NCBI GenBank assembly: GCA_022510705.1
Contig: JAFLSX010000004.1
Span: 1 to 63,303 of the forward strand
DNA from: Lachnospiraceae bacterium
GTDB lineage: Bacteria > Bacillota > Clostridia > Lachnospirales > Lachnospiraceae
DNA: 63,303 bases
Direction of reading: 5' to 3'
Part shown: one piece after another, positions 42,558 through 50,947 of the stretch
How positions within the stretch are numbered: the first letter of the stretch is position 1
Layout of the letters: each line of letters begins with the position of its first letter
Notes under the pieces: generated by a model
What the model saw: the letters and a program-made list of their open reading frames with translations, nothing else
Told to the model about the DNA's origin: nothing
The model's database searches: none
Program-made: the position numbers and the translations under genes

Positions 42558-43145
42558 ATGAAAAAAGTGAGCGGAAAATTTTTAGCTCTGGAGATCGGTA
42601 TTGTATTGCTTCTGGGATTCGGACTGGCAACGGCGCTGCTTTTTGTTAACAGCAACGGTGCAACTGTGCTGTATTTTCTTATCGCTGCTCTGGTTTTTTG
42701 TGTTTTTATCGGCCTGTTTTGGGCATTGCTTAGCAGAGCTGTGTTAGGGGGAGTGGCGCAAAAGACAATGACACAGGCAGATACCCAGGGAATTCGCAAC
42801 GACGGCACTTTCACCACATCCAATGCGATTCTGCGAATTGATATTCAGGGTGGAAGGATTGCTTATGTTGCTTATCAGAATCCGTTTGAACTGCAGGTGG
42901 TTTCTGCAGGTGAGATTACGGATATCCAAACTTGGTGGAATAAAGCGCCTATGAATGCCACCAGCTATGTAGCCTTTCAGTTTAATTGCCGGGGCAAGCG
43001 GGTGCGGATTCCTACCTTTACTTCTTCAAGAACTACCTACCTTATGAGTTCTCCCCAAGTGCAGACCGGTATTTCCAAAGCGGATACTTACTGCGGTCTG
43101 TTAGCACAGGCTAGGCAGATTGCACTTTCCGGAGGGATGCAATAA
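42558..43145 (+). CDS. Unknown two-helix membrane protein
   Basis: 195 aa. Two adjacent membrane helices near the N-terminus (about 9-29 and 36-57) are followed by a soluble, beta-rich domain (TTSNAILRIDIQGGRIAYVAY, then WWNKAPMNATSYVAF) that could be a small PH-like or lipoprotein-like fold; I cannot assign a family. TGGAGG lies before the ATG, 25 nt after tyrS, so it may be read from the T-box promoter. It forms a tight group with the next two unknown genes. Confidence 0.75.
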   Translation: MKKVSGKFLALEIGIVLLLGFGLATALLFVNSNGATVLYFLIAALVFCVFIGLFWALLSRAVLGGVAQKTMTQADTQGIRNDGTFTTSNAILRIDIQGGRIAYVAYQNPFELQVVSAGEITDIQTWWNKAPMNATSYVAFQFNCRGKRVRIPTFTSSRTTYLMSSPQVQTGISKADTYCGLLAQARQIALSGGMQ

Positions 43146-43571
43146 ATGGATATCGAACTTATGCTGGGATTGGCATTTTGGGGAGTAATGGGCAGTCTTA
43201 TCGTCACCTCGCTGATCATTTCAATGGTGGAAAAGAGGCAGAATCGTGCGGATGGCAGACGTTGTAAAGCCTGCAGAGGCGCAGAGACCCCAATACATAC
43301 CTCGCTTTATTTGATCCCGGTCCGGTTTAATTACAAGCATGATGAAAGCGCTGCCTGGTATGCCCGTAACGGGCAATATATCGAAAATGTGGAACAGATT
43401 CCGACCGGTGTCAGAGCCTTCCGGCTGACAGTGTACCGTTGCGCCGGCTGTGGCAGGCAGGAGGTTCTACTTGTGGATTTTTTGAGGGTGAGGAACGAAG
43501 AAAGTATACAGAGTGTCCATATCTTTCCCTATGAGGAATTTCACGGACTTTTACAGGGAGGCTGGCAGTGA
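43146..43571 (+). CDS. Unknown membrane-anchored zinc-ribbon-like protein
   Basis: 141 aa. One N-terminal membrane helix (about 5-27) leads to a cytoplasmic part with two separated cysteine pairs, CKAC and CAGC, which could form a zinc ribbon. GGAGGG upstream supports ATG 43146, which lies directly after the previous stop. No recognised family. It overlaps the next gene by 4 nt (GTGA), so the three genes are coupled. Confidence 0.75.
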   Translation: MDIELMLGLAFWGVMGSLIVTSLIISMVEKRQNRADGRRCKACRGAETPIHTSLYLIPVRFNYKHDESAAWYARNGQYIENVEQIPTGVRAFRLTVYRCAGCGRQEVLLVDFLRVRNEESIQSVHIFPYEEFHGLLQGGWQ

Positions 43572-44134
43572 GTATGGAAGGCTTTAAGCCGGGAGAGGAA
43601 TGTGCAAAATGTGGCGGCAGATGCTGTAAGGAAAGGGGCTGTTCCCTGTCCCCCGAAGATATGCTGCGGGTTTTGACAGCCGAAAATGCGGATATGAATC
43701 TTGCGGATGTGGATGAGAAGTCTGCATTCCGAAAAGGGCTTCTAACATTATTGCAGGAAGGGAAGTTGTATGCTGTTGACTGTATCAGTCAAAACGGGCA
43801 TCCCTTTTATTATCTGCGAATGCGCCATAAATGCTATACATTTATTGGTGTGGAAGCCATGGGAGAATGTATTGCCCTGACACCTTCCGGCTGCAGTCTT
43901 TCTGAGGAGGAGAGACCAAAGGGAGGCCGTTTTTTAAAGAGTTCGCCGGATGGACACTGTATGCAGCATTATATGAAAGAGGATATGCTTGCAGACTGGG
44001 AGCCCTACCAGTCCATATTTTCTGGAATCTGGGAGGAATTTTACACTAAATTTGAAGCTGACGGTACCTTTGATGCCTGCGATGAGGCATATTTTGCATG
44101 GATGAAGGAAGTAAATACACAAAATCAGTCATAA
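43568..44134 (+). CDS. Cysteine-rich YkgJ-like zinc/iron-binding protein
   Basis: 188 aa. The N-terminus has CAKCGGRCCKERGC, typical of the YkgJ-type cysteine-cluster family, with further cysteines at HKCYTF, GECIAL and GCSL; most of the rest is unlike other proteins I know. GTG 43568 has GGGAGG 6 nt upstream and overlaps the preceding stop; ATG 43574 is the alternative. The function is unknown. It is the last gene before the hairpin and sporulation promoter of spoIVA. Confidence 0.75.
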   Translation: MSMEGFKPGEECAKCGGRCCKERGCSLSPEDMLRVLTAENADMNLADVDEKSAFRKGLLTLLQEGKLYAVDCISQNGHPFYYLRMRHKCYTFIGVEAMGECIALTPSGCSLSEEERPKGGRFLKSSPDGHCMQHYMKEDMLADWEPYQSIFSGIWEEFYTKFEADGTFDACDEAYFAWMKEVNTQNQS

Positions 44135-44157
44135 ACGATCACCCCTTTTCATACACT
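44129..44157 (+). promoter_or_regulatory. Candidate sigma-E promoter of spoIVA
   Basis: -35 TCATAAA (44129-44135), 14-nt spacer and -10 CATACACT (44150-44157) match the mother-cell sigma-E pattern. The -35 overlaps the end of the upstream gene, and the -10 lies inside the hairpin at 44141-44177. Transcription would start near 44164, in the hairpin loop. Confidence 0.75.
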
Positions 44158-44183
44158 GAACTAAGTATGGAAGGGGTAATTTT
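44141..44183 (+). terminator. Hairpin ending the upstream unit and covering the spoIVA RBS
   Basis: ACCCC-TTTT-ATAC (44141-44154) pairs with 44165-44177, about 13 pairs with two G-T and one bulge, loop 44155-44164. A short T-run (44180-44183) touches the spoIVA ATG. The RBS GGAAGGGG (44169-44176) is wholly in the 3' arm, so it is hidden in read-through RNA. Confidence 0.65.
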
Positions 44184-45683
44184 ATGGACACTAACAGCTT
44201 TAAAGAATATGATTTATACAAAGACATACAGGTAAGGTGCAACGGAGAAATTTACATAGGAGTAGTCGGACCCGTGCGTACCGGCAAATCCACCTTTATC
44301 AAGCGGTTCATGGATGTGTGCGTTCTGCCCTATATGGAGGATGAGCATGAGAAAGAGCGTGCAAGGGATGAACTGCCCCAGAGTGCCGGCGGTAAGACTA
44401 TAACCACCACGGAGCCTAAATTTATACCCAAGGAAGCTGCAAAAGTGCTTTTAGGGGGTGATATTGAGGCTAAGGTAAGACTCATAGACTGCGTAGGATA
44501 TATGGTGGATGGCGCTGCAGGACATATGGAGGGTGACGCGGAGAGAATGGTAAAGACCCCTTGGTCCGAGAATGAAATTCCCTTTACGCAGGCGGCCGGG
44601 ATCGGTACGGATAAAGTGATCGGAGATCATTCCACTATCGGCCTTGTGATCATTACGGATGGCAGCTTCGGTGAACTGCCCAGAAACAGCTATTTGGAAG
44701 CAGAAGCCAAAACCATTACTGCATTAAAGAAAATGCAGAAACCGTTTTTGGTACTGTTAAATTCCGAAAAGCCCCATGCTGAAGAAACCAAAGCACTGGC
44801 TGCTGAGATTGAGGGAAAGTATCAGGTAGCCGTTATGCCGGTTAACTGCGAGCAGCTAAAAAAAGAGGATATTCATGCCATTATGGAGCAGATACTCTAT
44901 GAATTCCCTATTTCCCGTATGGAGTTCTATATGCCTAAATGGGTGGAAATGCTGGCAGCGGATAACCGAATGAAAGTGGATATGGTATCCGCGGTAAAAT
45001 GTCTGATGAAAGAAATCAATACGGTGAAAGAACTTAGGATGCGGCAGATAGATGGTCAATTACCTTTGGATAGCGAGTATATGAAGCGCTGCAGAATTGA
45101 TAAAGTAGATTTGGCGGATGGCAGCGTCAAACTGCAGATAGATGTGGATAATACCTATTATTACGAAATGTTAAGTGAAATGGTGGGAGATGAGATCACG
45201 GGAGAATACCAGTTGATTTCCAAGCTGAAAGAACTCTCAGCCATGAAACAGGAATATTCTAAGGTACTGGAGGCAGTCAGGGCCGTGCGCTATAAAGGTT
45301 ACGGCGTGGTTACGCCTGAGAGGGCAGAAATCAGTTTGGAGAAGCCGGAACTCATTCGCCATGGCAATAAGTTCGGAGTCAAGATCAAAGCGGAAAGTCC
45401 ATCCATCCATATGATAAAGGCCAATATTGAAACAGAAATAGCGCCCATTGTGGGGACGGAAGAACAGGCTAAGGATCTGATAAAATACATAGAGGAAGCA
45501 GGAGAGAGCGGAGAAGGTATTTGGGAAACCAATATCTTCGGTAAGACCATAGAACAGTTGGTCAGTGACGGCATCGGCAACAAGATTTCCATGATCGGTG
45601 ACGAAAGCCAGATCAAGTTGCAGGACACCATGCAGAAGATCGTAAACGACATGAACGGCGGCCTGGTGTGCATCATCATCTAG
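44184..45683 (+). CDS. spoIVA: Stage IV sporulation protein A
   Basis: 499 aa. SpoIVA is an ATPase that polymerises on the forespore surface as the base of the spore coat. It is made in the mother cell under sigma-E. The N-terminal ATPase has Walker A GPVRTGKST (29-37); the protein ends GGLVCIII as SpoIVA does. The RBS GGAAGGGG is 7 nt from the ATG and sits in a hairpin. Its presence, with spoVAF, is strong evidence for an endospore former. Single-gene unit with its own sporulation promoter. Confidence 0.98.
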   Translation: MDTNSFKEYDLYKDIQVRCNGEIYIGVVGPVRTGKSTFIKRFMDVCVLPYMEDEHEKERARDELPQSAGGKTITTTEPKFIPKEAAKVLLGGDIEAKVRLIDCVGYMVDGAAGHMEGDAERMVKTPWSENEIPFTQAAGIGTDKVIGDHSTIGLVIITDGSFGELPRNSYLEAEAKTITALKKMQKPFLVLLNSEKPHAEETKALAAEIEGKYQVAVMPVNCEQLKKEDIHAIMEQILYEFPISRMEFYMPKWVEMLAADNRMKVDMVSAVKCLMKEINTVKELRMRQIDGQLPLDSEYMKRCRIDKVDLADGSVKLQIDVDNTYYYEMLSEMVGDEITGEYQLISKLKELSAMKQEYSKVLEAVRAVRYKGYGVVTPERAEISLEKPELIRHGNKFGVKIKAESPSIHMIKANIETEIAPIVGTEEQAKDLIKYIEEAGESGEGIWETNIFGKTIEQLVSDGIGNKISMIGDESQIKLQDTMQKIVNDMNGGLVCIII

Positions 45684-45687
45684 GCAG

Positions 45688-45758
45688 AATGAGGGAGCGG
45701 TTTTCCTAATTGATATTATCAATTTGATATCATCAATGGGGAGACGGCTCTCTTTTTT
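45688..45758 (+). terminator. Probable terminator after spoIVA
   Basis: A region of nested pairings (GAGGG with CTCTC, TTCC with GGGGAG, ATTGAT with ATCAAT) ends in seven T's. The pairing is imperfect, but position and T-run suit a terminator. Confidence 0.45.
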
Positions 45759-45800
45759 TGAGAGAATTTTATGAAAAGAGAAGCGCGATAAGGAAAAATG

Positions 45801-45809
45801 TGGTATACT
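45801..45809 (+). promoter_or_regulatory. Extended -10 promoter of punA-cdd-mtaD
   Basis: TGG plus TATACT (45804-45809) forms an extended -10, with no good -35 upstream, 35 nt before the punA start. Confidence 0.5.
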
Positions 45810-45843
45810 GTTTGCAAAGAGCAGAAAGGATTAAATCAGGCTT

Positions 45844-46665
45844 ATGGACAAGGTATATGAAAAAGTACTGCGCTGTTATGAATGTGTAAGACAGAAAGTA
45901 AAGTTTGTACCAAAAGTTGCGTTAGTATTAGGATCCGGATTGGGAGATTTTGCGGAGAACATTCAGGTGGAGGCGGAACTTTCCTACAGTGAGATAGAAG
46001 GATTCCCCGTATCCACGGTACCGGGGCATGCAGGGAAATTGATCTTCGGTTATTTGGGCGAAGTACCCATGGTCTGTATGAAAGGACGGGTACATTTCTA
46101 TGAAGGCTATGATATTACGGATGTGGTATTACCCATGCGTCTGATGAAACTATTGGGAGCAGAGATATTGTTTTTGACCAATGCTTCGGGCGGTGTGAAT
46201 GCTTCTTTTGCAGCGGGAGATTTGATGCTGATCACGGACCAGATATCCTGTTTTGTAAAAAATCCGCTGATAGGCCCTAATATAGAGGAGTTGGGAACCC
46301 GTTTTCCCGATATGACGGAAATCTATGACAAAGAGTTGTCTGCAGTAATAAAGAATACTGCGAAAGAGCATAGGATCAATCTAAAAGAAGGGGTTTATCT
46401 ACAACTGACAGGACCGTCATTTGAATCCCCGGCGGAGGTTCGGATGGCCCGCATCTTAGGGGCGGACGCGGTAGGCATGAGTACCGCGGTGGAAGCCATT
46501 GCTGCAAAACATGCGGGAATGCGGGTGTGCGGTGTATCCTGCGTGTGCAATTTGGCAGCGGGTATGACGGAGAATCCGTTAAGCCACGAGGAAGTGCAGG
46601 AGGCCGCCAATAAGGCTGCTCCCTTATTTACGGGACTGTTAAAAGAGAGTATCAAGAAATTTTAA
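45844..46665 (+). CDS. punA: Purine nucleoside phosphorylase (trimeric type)
   Basis: 273 aa. It splits inosine, guanosine or xanthosine with phosphate to the base and ribose-1-phosphate. Diagnostic blocks are LVLGSGLGDFA, VPGHAGKLIFGYLG, LTNASGGVNASF and TGPSFESPAEVRM. It begins a nucleoside-salvage unit with cdd (66 nt downstream) and a nucleoside-type amidohydrolase. AAAGGA precedes the start. Confidence 0.95.
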   Translation: MDKVYEKVLRCYECVRQKVKFVPKVALVLGSGLGDFAENIQVEAELSYSEIEGFPVSTVPGHAGKLIFGYLGEVPMVCMKGRVHFYEGYDITDVVLPMRLMKLLGAEILFLTNASGGVNASFAAGDLMLITDQISCFVKNPLIGPNIEELGTRFPDMTEIYDKELSAVIKNTAKEHRINLKEGVYLQLTGPSFESPAEVRMARILGADAVGMSTAVEAIAAKHAGMRVCGVSCVCNLAAGMTENPLSHEEVQEAANKAAPLFTGLLKESIKKF

Positions 46666-46730
46666 TATAGATACTGGAATGTTTATCATACCAAAGTGCA
46701 GATATATATTGTTGGAAGGAGGGAGAATGT

Positions 46731-47141
46731 ATGGCAGATTGGAAAAATACCTTGATAAGGGCTGCTTTGGAAGCGAGAAAAATTGCATATGCCCCTTATT
46801 CGGGTTATAAAGTGGGAGCTGCGCTGCTTACGGAGGAGGATGAAATTTATACGGGATGCAATATAGAAAATGCCTCCTACGGAGCAACAAACTGTGCTGA
46901 GAGAACAGCTTTTTTTAGAGCAATCAGTGAAGGTAAGCTTAATTTTAAAGCTATTGCCATTACCGGCGGCAAAGAGGCTCCCGAAGACTATGCATATCCC
47001 TGTGGTATCTGCAGGCAGGTGATGCAGGAGTTTTGCAAAGAAGATTTTATCATATTGACGGCCAAAACGGAGCAGGATTATCAGGAATATCGCCTAAGGG
47101 ATCTGCTTCCCTACGGATTCGGAGGTGAAAAGCTGCAATGA
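46731..47141 (+). CDS. cdd: Cytidine deaminase
   Basis: 136 aa, the short tetrameric type. The zinc site is in GCNIENASYGATNCAERTAF (catalytic CAE) and PCGICRQV. It converts cytidine and deoxycytidine to uridine forms for salvage. AAGGAGGGAG precedes the ATG. It overlaps the next gene by 4 nt (ATGA). Confidence 0.96.
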   Translation: MADWKNTLIRAALEARKIAYAPYSGYKVGAALLTEEDEIYTGCNIENASYGATNCAERTAFFRAISEGKLNFKAIAITGGKEAPEDYAYPCGICRQVMQEFCKEDFIILTAKTEQDYQEYRLRDLLPYGFGGEKLQ

Positions 47142-48424
47142 AAATACGATTGTACAATGCAAGAATACTGACCATGGAAGAGGACAAGCCCATTTTTTTA
47201 GGAGAGGTTTGGGTAGAAAATGACAGGATTCTCTATGTTGGTACAAGTAAATCTGTAAAGGCCGGCAAAAAAGTACATTCTTTTGATAAGGAAATAGACT
47301 GTGAAGAAAATCTGCTCATGCCCGGTTTTAAGAATGCACATACCCATTCGGGGATGACTTTCCTGCGCTCTTATGCAGATGATCTTCCTTTGCAAAAATG
47401 GCTGACGGAAAAGGTTTTTCCCATGGAGGAAAAGCTGACCGGAGAGGATATTTATCATTTTGTCAAGTTAGCTATTTTAGAGTATTTAAGCAGTGGTATT
47501 ACCGCAGTTTTTGATATGTATCTGATGCCGGAGATTATGGCTCATGCTTCCATGGATATGGGAATGCGCTGTGTACTTACCAGCGGATTGAATAATTTTA
47601 CTTCTTCGGTGGGAGTGGTAGAAGAGGAATATGAAAAGTGGAACAGTTTTTCTCCCCTGATCACTTATCAGTTAGGATTTCATGCTGAATATACCTGTTC
47701 GAAAAACCTGCTGGCACAAATGGCTTCTCTGGCTCACAAATTCCGTGCACCCGTATATGCCCATATCAGTGAAACGTCGTCGGAGGTAACAAACTGTAAG
47801 AAAAAATACGGGATGACGCCCCCTGTATTTTTAGATAGCCTGGGGATGTTTGAATATGGGGGCGGAGGTTATCATTGTGTGCATATGCGACCGGAAGACT
47901 TTGATGTTTTTCATAAGCGGGGACTGTACGTCATTACCAATCCCGCTTCGAATGCGAAATTAGCCAGCGGCATTGCACCTCTTTCCCGGTTCTTGGAAAA
48001 AGGGATAACGGTGGCTATCGGTACGGACGGAGCAGCAAGCAATAACAGTCTGGATATGTTTAAGGAGATGTATTTAGCCACGAGTCTTGCTAAATTGCAT
48101 GACAAGAACGCTGCCAGTATGGGAGCGGAAAAAGTGTTGCGTATGGCTACCGTAAACGGAGCCTCGGCCATGCATCTGAATGATGCGGATGTGCTGGCAA
48201 AGGGAAAACTGGCGGATATGATTTTGATCGACTTACAGAAACCCAATATGCAGCCCATTCACAATATAGAGAAAAATATTGTCTACAGCGGCAGTAAGCA
48301 GAATGTCAAGCTCACCATGATAGGCGGCAGGATTCTATATCAGGACGGAAACTATTATTTAGCGGAAGAGCCTGTGCATATCTACAAAGAAGTGAACAGG
48401 AGCATTACCCGCCTGATGCAGTAA
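47138..48424 (+). CDS. mtaD: Amidohydrolase, 5-methylthioadenosine/S-adenosylhomocysteine deaminase type
   Basis: 428 aa TIM-barrel amidohydrolase. Metal ligands are HTHSG near residue 67, the histidine in YHCVHM and the aspartate in AIGTDGAASNN. HISETSSEV is another family block. The subgroup deaminates adenosine-type compounds (MTA, SAH), which fits its coupling to cdd and punA; other purine or pyrimidine deaminase activities cannot be excluded without assay. Confidence 0.87.
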   Translation: MKIRLYNARILTMEEDKPIFLGEVWVENDRILYVGTSKSVKAGKKVHSFDKEIDCEENLLMPGFKNAHTHSGMTFLRSYADDLPLQKWLTEKVFPMEEKLTGEDIYHFVKLAILEYLSSGITAVFDMYLMPEIMAHASMDMGMRCVLTSGLNNFTSSVGVVEEEYEKWNSFSPLITYQLGFHAEYTCSKNLLAQMASLAHKFRAPVYAHISETSSEVTNCKKKYGMTPPVFLDSLGMFEYGGGGYHCVHMRPEDFDVFHKRGLYVITNPASNAKLASGIAPLSRFLEKGITVAIGTDGAASNNSLDMFKEMYLATSLAKLHDKNAASMGAEKVLRMATVNGASAMHLNDADVLAKGKLADMILIDLQKPNMQPIHNIEKNIVYSGSKQNVKLTMIGGRILYQDGNYYLAEEPVHIYKEVNRSITRLMQ

Positions 48425-48464
48425 AACTGCTCAAATGATAGTGAATGAACTATGGAGGTTTATA

Positions 48465-50150
48465 GTGGAATATATTGTATTTGGTGTGGTTGTGCTTGTG
48501 TTGGTGCTGCTTCTGTTAGGAAAGGGACTGTATGATGAGTACCAAGATTATAAAAAGTTTTTAAATCGGCTTAAAAACCACTATGGAGAGTTGGAGAAAA
48601 AAGAATACAGACCCGAGCAGTATGCTTCCATAGCCAGTTATTTTATTCATCATCCTGAAGAAGATCAGGTGGATGATATTACTTGGAATGATCTGAATAT
48701 GGACGAAGTTTTTCAGGGGATGGACGATACTCTTTCCTCGGCAGGGCAGGAAGTGCTGTATCATATACTGCGTACACCTCGCTTTTCGGAAGAGGAACTT
48801 GAGCATTTTGAAGATCTGGTGCAGTATTTTACGGAACATACGCAAGAGAGAGTGAAAGTACAGTTTTTGTTAAAACGTCTGGGCTTTACGGGACGGTTTT
48901 CTCTCTATGAATATCTGGAACATTTGGATATTTTGGGAAGCAGAAGTAATCTAAAACACTATATCGGTATTTTTTTGTATATACCTTTTCTGATATTCTG
49001 CTTTGTGTATCCTTCCTTGGGAGTGATCGGACTCGTTCTCTGCATGCTGTATAATATATTTATTTATTTTAGGGAAAAGAATGAAATCGATCCCTATATC
49101 ACCAGTTTTTCCTATGTGATGCGGTTAGTTGATATAGCGGGAAAGATGGCGGCAGCACTGCCTGCGGAAATGGAAGCGGAAGCAGAAGACCTTCGTAAAC
49201 ACAGGAAGCAGTTAGGGAAATTTAAAAGAGGCGCTTTTTGGTTGATGTCTTCCGGCCGGATGTCGGGCTCGGGCAATCCGTTGGATATCTTTTTGGATTA
49301 TGCCAGAATGATCTGTCATTTTGATCTGATCAAATTTAATACCATGTTAGAACAGGTGCGGAGTCATACGGAGGATGTGGACACCCTGTTCTATACTACG
49401 GGCTATTTGGAAACCGCCATTGTAGTCGGAGCTTATCGAAAATCCCTTGCGGAGGGGTACTGTATTCCCGTTTTGAGTAAAAAGAAGGGGGACATATATC
49501 TTACAGCAAAAGAGATGTACCATCCGCTTATTACAAATCCTGTTAAAAATTCTATTGCAACAAAACGGGGCGTACTGTTGACCGGTTCCAATGCATCCGG
49601 AAAATCTACCTTTTTAAAGACCGTGGCCATCAATGCTATCTTTGCACAGACCATTCATATGGCATTGGCGGATTTCTATGAGGGCAGCTATTTTCATATC
49701 TGTACTTCCATGGCATTGAGGGATGACTTGGTAGGCGGCGAAAGCTATTATATCGTGGAAATACGCTCCTTAAAAAGAATATTAAATCATACTGCGGAAG
49801 GCAAACCGGTACTCTGTTTTGTGGATGAGGTGTTAAGAGGTACCAATACAGTGGAAAGAATTGCGGCCTCTACGGAAATATTAAAGAGTTTGACGGAAAA
49901 GAATGTGCTGTGTTTTGCGGCTACTCATGATGTGGAATTGACAGAACTGCTCGGGGCTGATTATGATAACTATCATTTTGAAGAGCAGATTGAAGACGGG
50001 GATGTGCGTTTCCAGTACCGTTTGTTGGAAGGGAAAACCACTACCCGCAATGCGATTAAGCTCTTGGGTGTCATGGGATACGAGGAAAGTATTATTGAAA
50101 ATGCAGAAAACCGAGCAGAGCGTTTCTTAAAGACGGGGCAGTGGCGCTAA
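48465..50150 (+). CDS. Membrane-anchored MutS-like ATPase
   Basis: 561 aa from GTG 48465, spaced 6 nt from GGAGG; an upstream ATG at 48435 has no RBS. One N-terminal membrane helix (about 5-22) and two more (about 166-205) surround a helical clamp-like region. The C-terminal ATPase domain resembles MutS domain V: Walker A TGSNASGKST, DDLVGGESYYIVEIRSL, Walker B VLCFVDEVLRGTN and FAATHDVEL. The DNA mismatch-reading domain I is absent, so mismatch repair is unlikely. The role is unknown. Confidence 0.85.
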   Translation: MEYIVFGVVVLVLVLLLLGKGLYDEYQDYKKFLNRLKNHYGELEKKEYRPEQYASIASYFIHHPEEDQVDDITWNDLNMDEVFQGMDDTLSSAGQEVLYHILRTPRFSEEELEHFEDLVQYFTEHTQERVKVQFLLKRLGFTGRFSLYEYLEHLDILGSRSNLKHYIGIFLYIPFLIFCFVYPSLGVIGLVLCMLYNIFIYFREKNEIDPYITSFSYVMRLVDIAGKMAAALPAEMEAEAEDLRKHRKQLGKFKRGAFWLMSSGRMSGSGNPLDIFLDYARMICHFDLIKFNTMLEQVRSHTEDVDTLFYTTGYLETAIVVGAYRKSLAEGYCIPVLSKKKGDIYLTAKEMYHPLITNPVKNSIATKRGVLLTGSNASGKSTFLKTVAINAIFAQTIHMALADFYEGSYFHICTSMALRDDLVGGESYYIVEIRSLKRILNHTAEGKPVLCFVDEVLRGTNTVERIAASTEILKSLTEKNVLCFAATHDVELTELLGADYDNYHFEEQIEDGDVRFQYRLLEGKTTTRNAIKLLGVMGYEESIIENAENRAERFLKTGQWR

Positions 50151-50174
50151 GGTGATACGGAAAGGAAGAAAGCA

Positions 50175-50657
50175 ATGAAAGTAACTTTATATACTGACGG
50201 GGCAGCCCGGGGTAATCCTGACGGACCGGGCGGTTACGGTGCCGTTTTGCAGTATGTGGATCCCAAAGGAACCCTGCATGAAAGAGAATTCAGCGCCGGT
50301 TATAAAAAGACCACCAATAATCGCATGGAACTGATGGCGGTCATTGTAGGTTTAGAGGCGCTGACAAAACCTTGTGAGGTAAGGGTGGTATCCGACTCTA
50401 AGTATGTTACGGATGCCTTTAACCAGCACTGGATCGAAGGGTGGTTAAAAAATAACTGGAAAACCAGTACGAAAAAACCGGTCAAGAATGTGGAGTTATG
50501 GCAGCGCCTCTTAATGGCCATGCAGCCACATGAGGTAAACTTTGAGTGGGTGAAGGGGCATGACGGGCATCCGGAAAATGAGAGGTGCGATGGGCTTGCC
50601 ACCGCCGCAGCGGACGGAGAGATATTGCTTGACGATGACGGTGGCGCACTGGTATAA
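50175..50657 (+). CDS. rnhA: Ribonuclease HI
   Basis: 160 aa, about the E. coli length. Catalytic acidic residues lie in [16 protein letters not shown] start (D8), NNRMELMAV (Glu) and VVSDSKYV (Asp), with [11 protein letters not shown] near the end. It degrades the RNA strand of RNA-DNA hybrids and complements the RNase HII encoded at 18039. Confidence 0.95.
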   Translation: MKVTLYTDGAARGNPDGPGGYGAVLQYVDPKGTLHEREFSAGYKKTTNNRMELMAVIVGLEALTKPCEVRVVSDSKYVTDAFNQHWIEGWLKNNWKTSTKKPVKNVELWQRLLMAMQPHEVNFEWVKGHDGHPENERCDGLATAAADGEILLDDDGGALV

Positions 50658-50741
50658 TATTATCATTACAGATATAGGTTTTTTGTTTGAAATAAAAAGC
50701 TGGCAGGAGGTTGTCTGTGGCAGCGGAAAAGAGGAATTAGG

Positions 50742-50888
50742 ATGGGATTTTTGAGTGCATTTTGCAGCTATTTATTGTTATTTATGATCATGGTAGCAAT
50801 TGCGGGAATCGGGATTTTTATCGGGATCACATTACGCAAGCAAAAAGATTTAAAAGCCATACAGGAGGAGGGTCCTGAAGAGTCATAA
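50742..50888 (+). CDS. Small single-helix membrane protein (48 aa)
   Basis: 48 aa. One membrane helix (about 5-30, from SAFCSYLLLFMIMVAIAG to GIFIGITL) is followed by a short charged tail (RKQKDLKAIQEE). GAGG lies 8 nt before ATG 50742 and a strong terminator follows directly. Similar tiny membrane proteins occur in Lachnospiraceae but I know no function. It is probably cotranscribed with rnhA, 84 nt upstream. Confidence 0.7.
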   Translation: MGFLSAFCSYLLLFMIMVAIAGIGIFIGITLRKQKDLKAIQEEGPEES

Positions 50889-50889
50889 G

Positions 50890-50916
50890 AAAAGTGCCGT
50901 TTTTACGGCACTTTTT
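50890..50916 (+). terminator. Rho-independent terminator
   Basis: AAAGTGCCGT (50891-50900), a loop of four T's, ACGGCACTTT (50905-50914) and further T's. It lies directly after the small membrane protein. Confidence 0.92.
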
Positions 50917-50947
50917 GATATATACAAACAACTTTAGGGAGGCAGCC

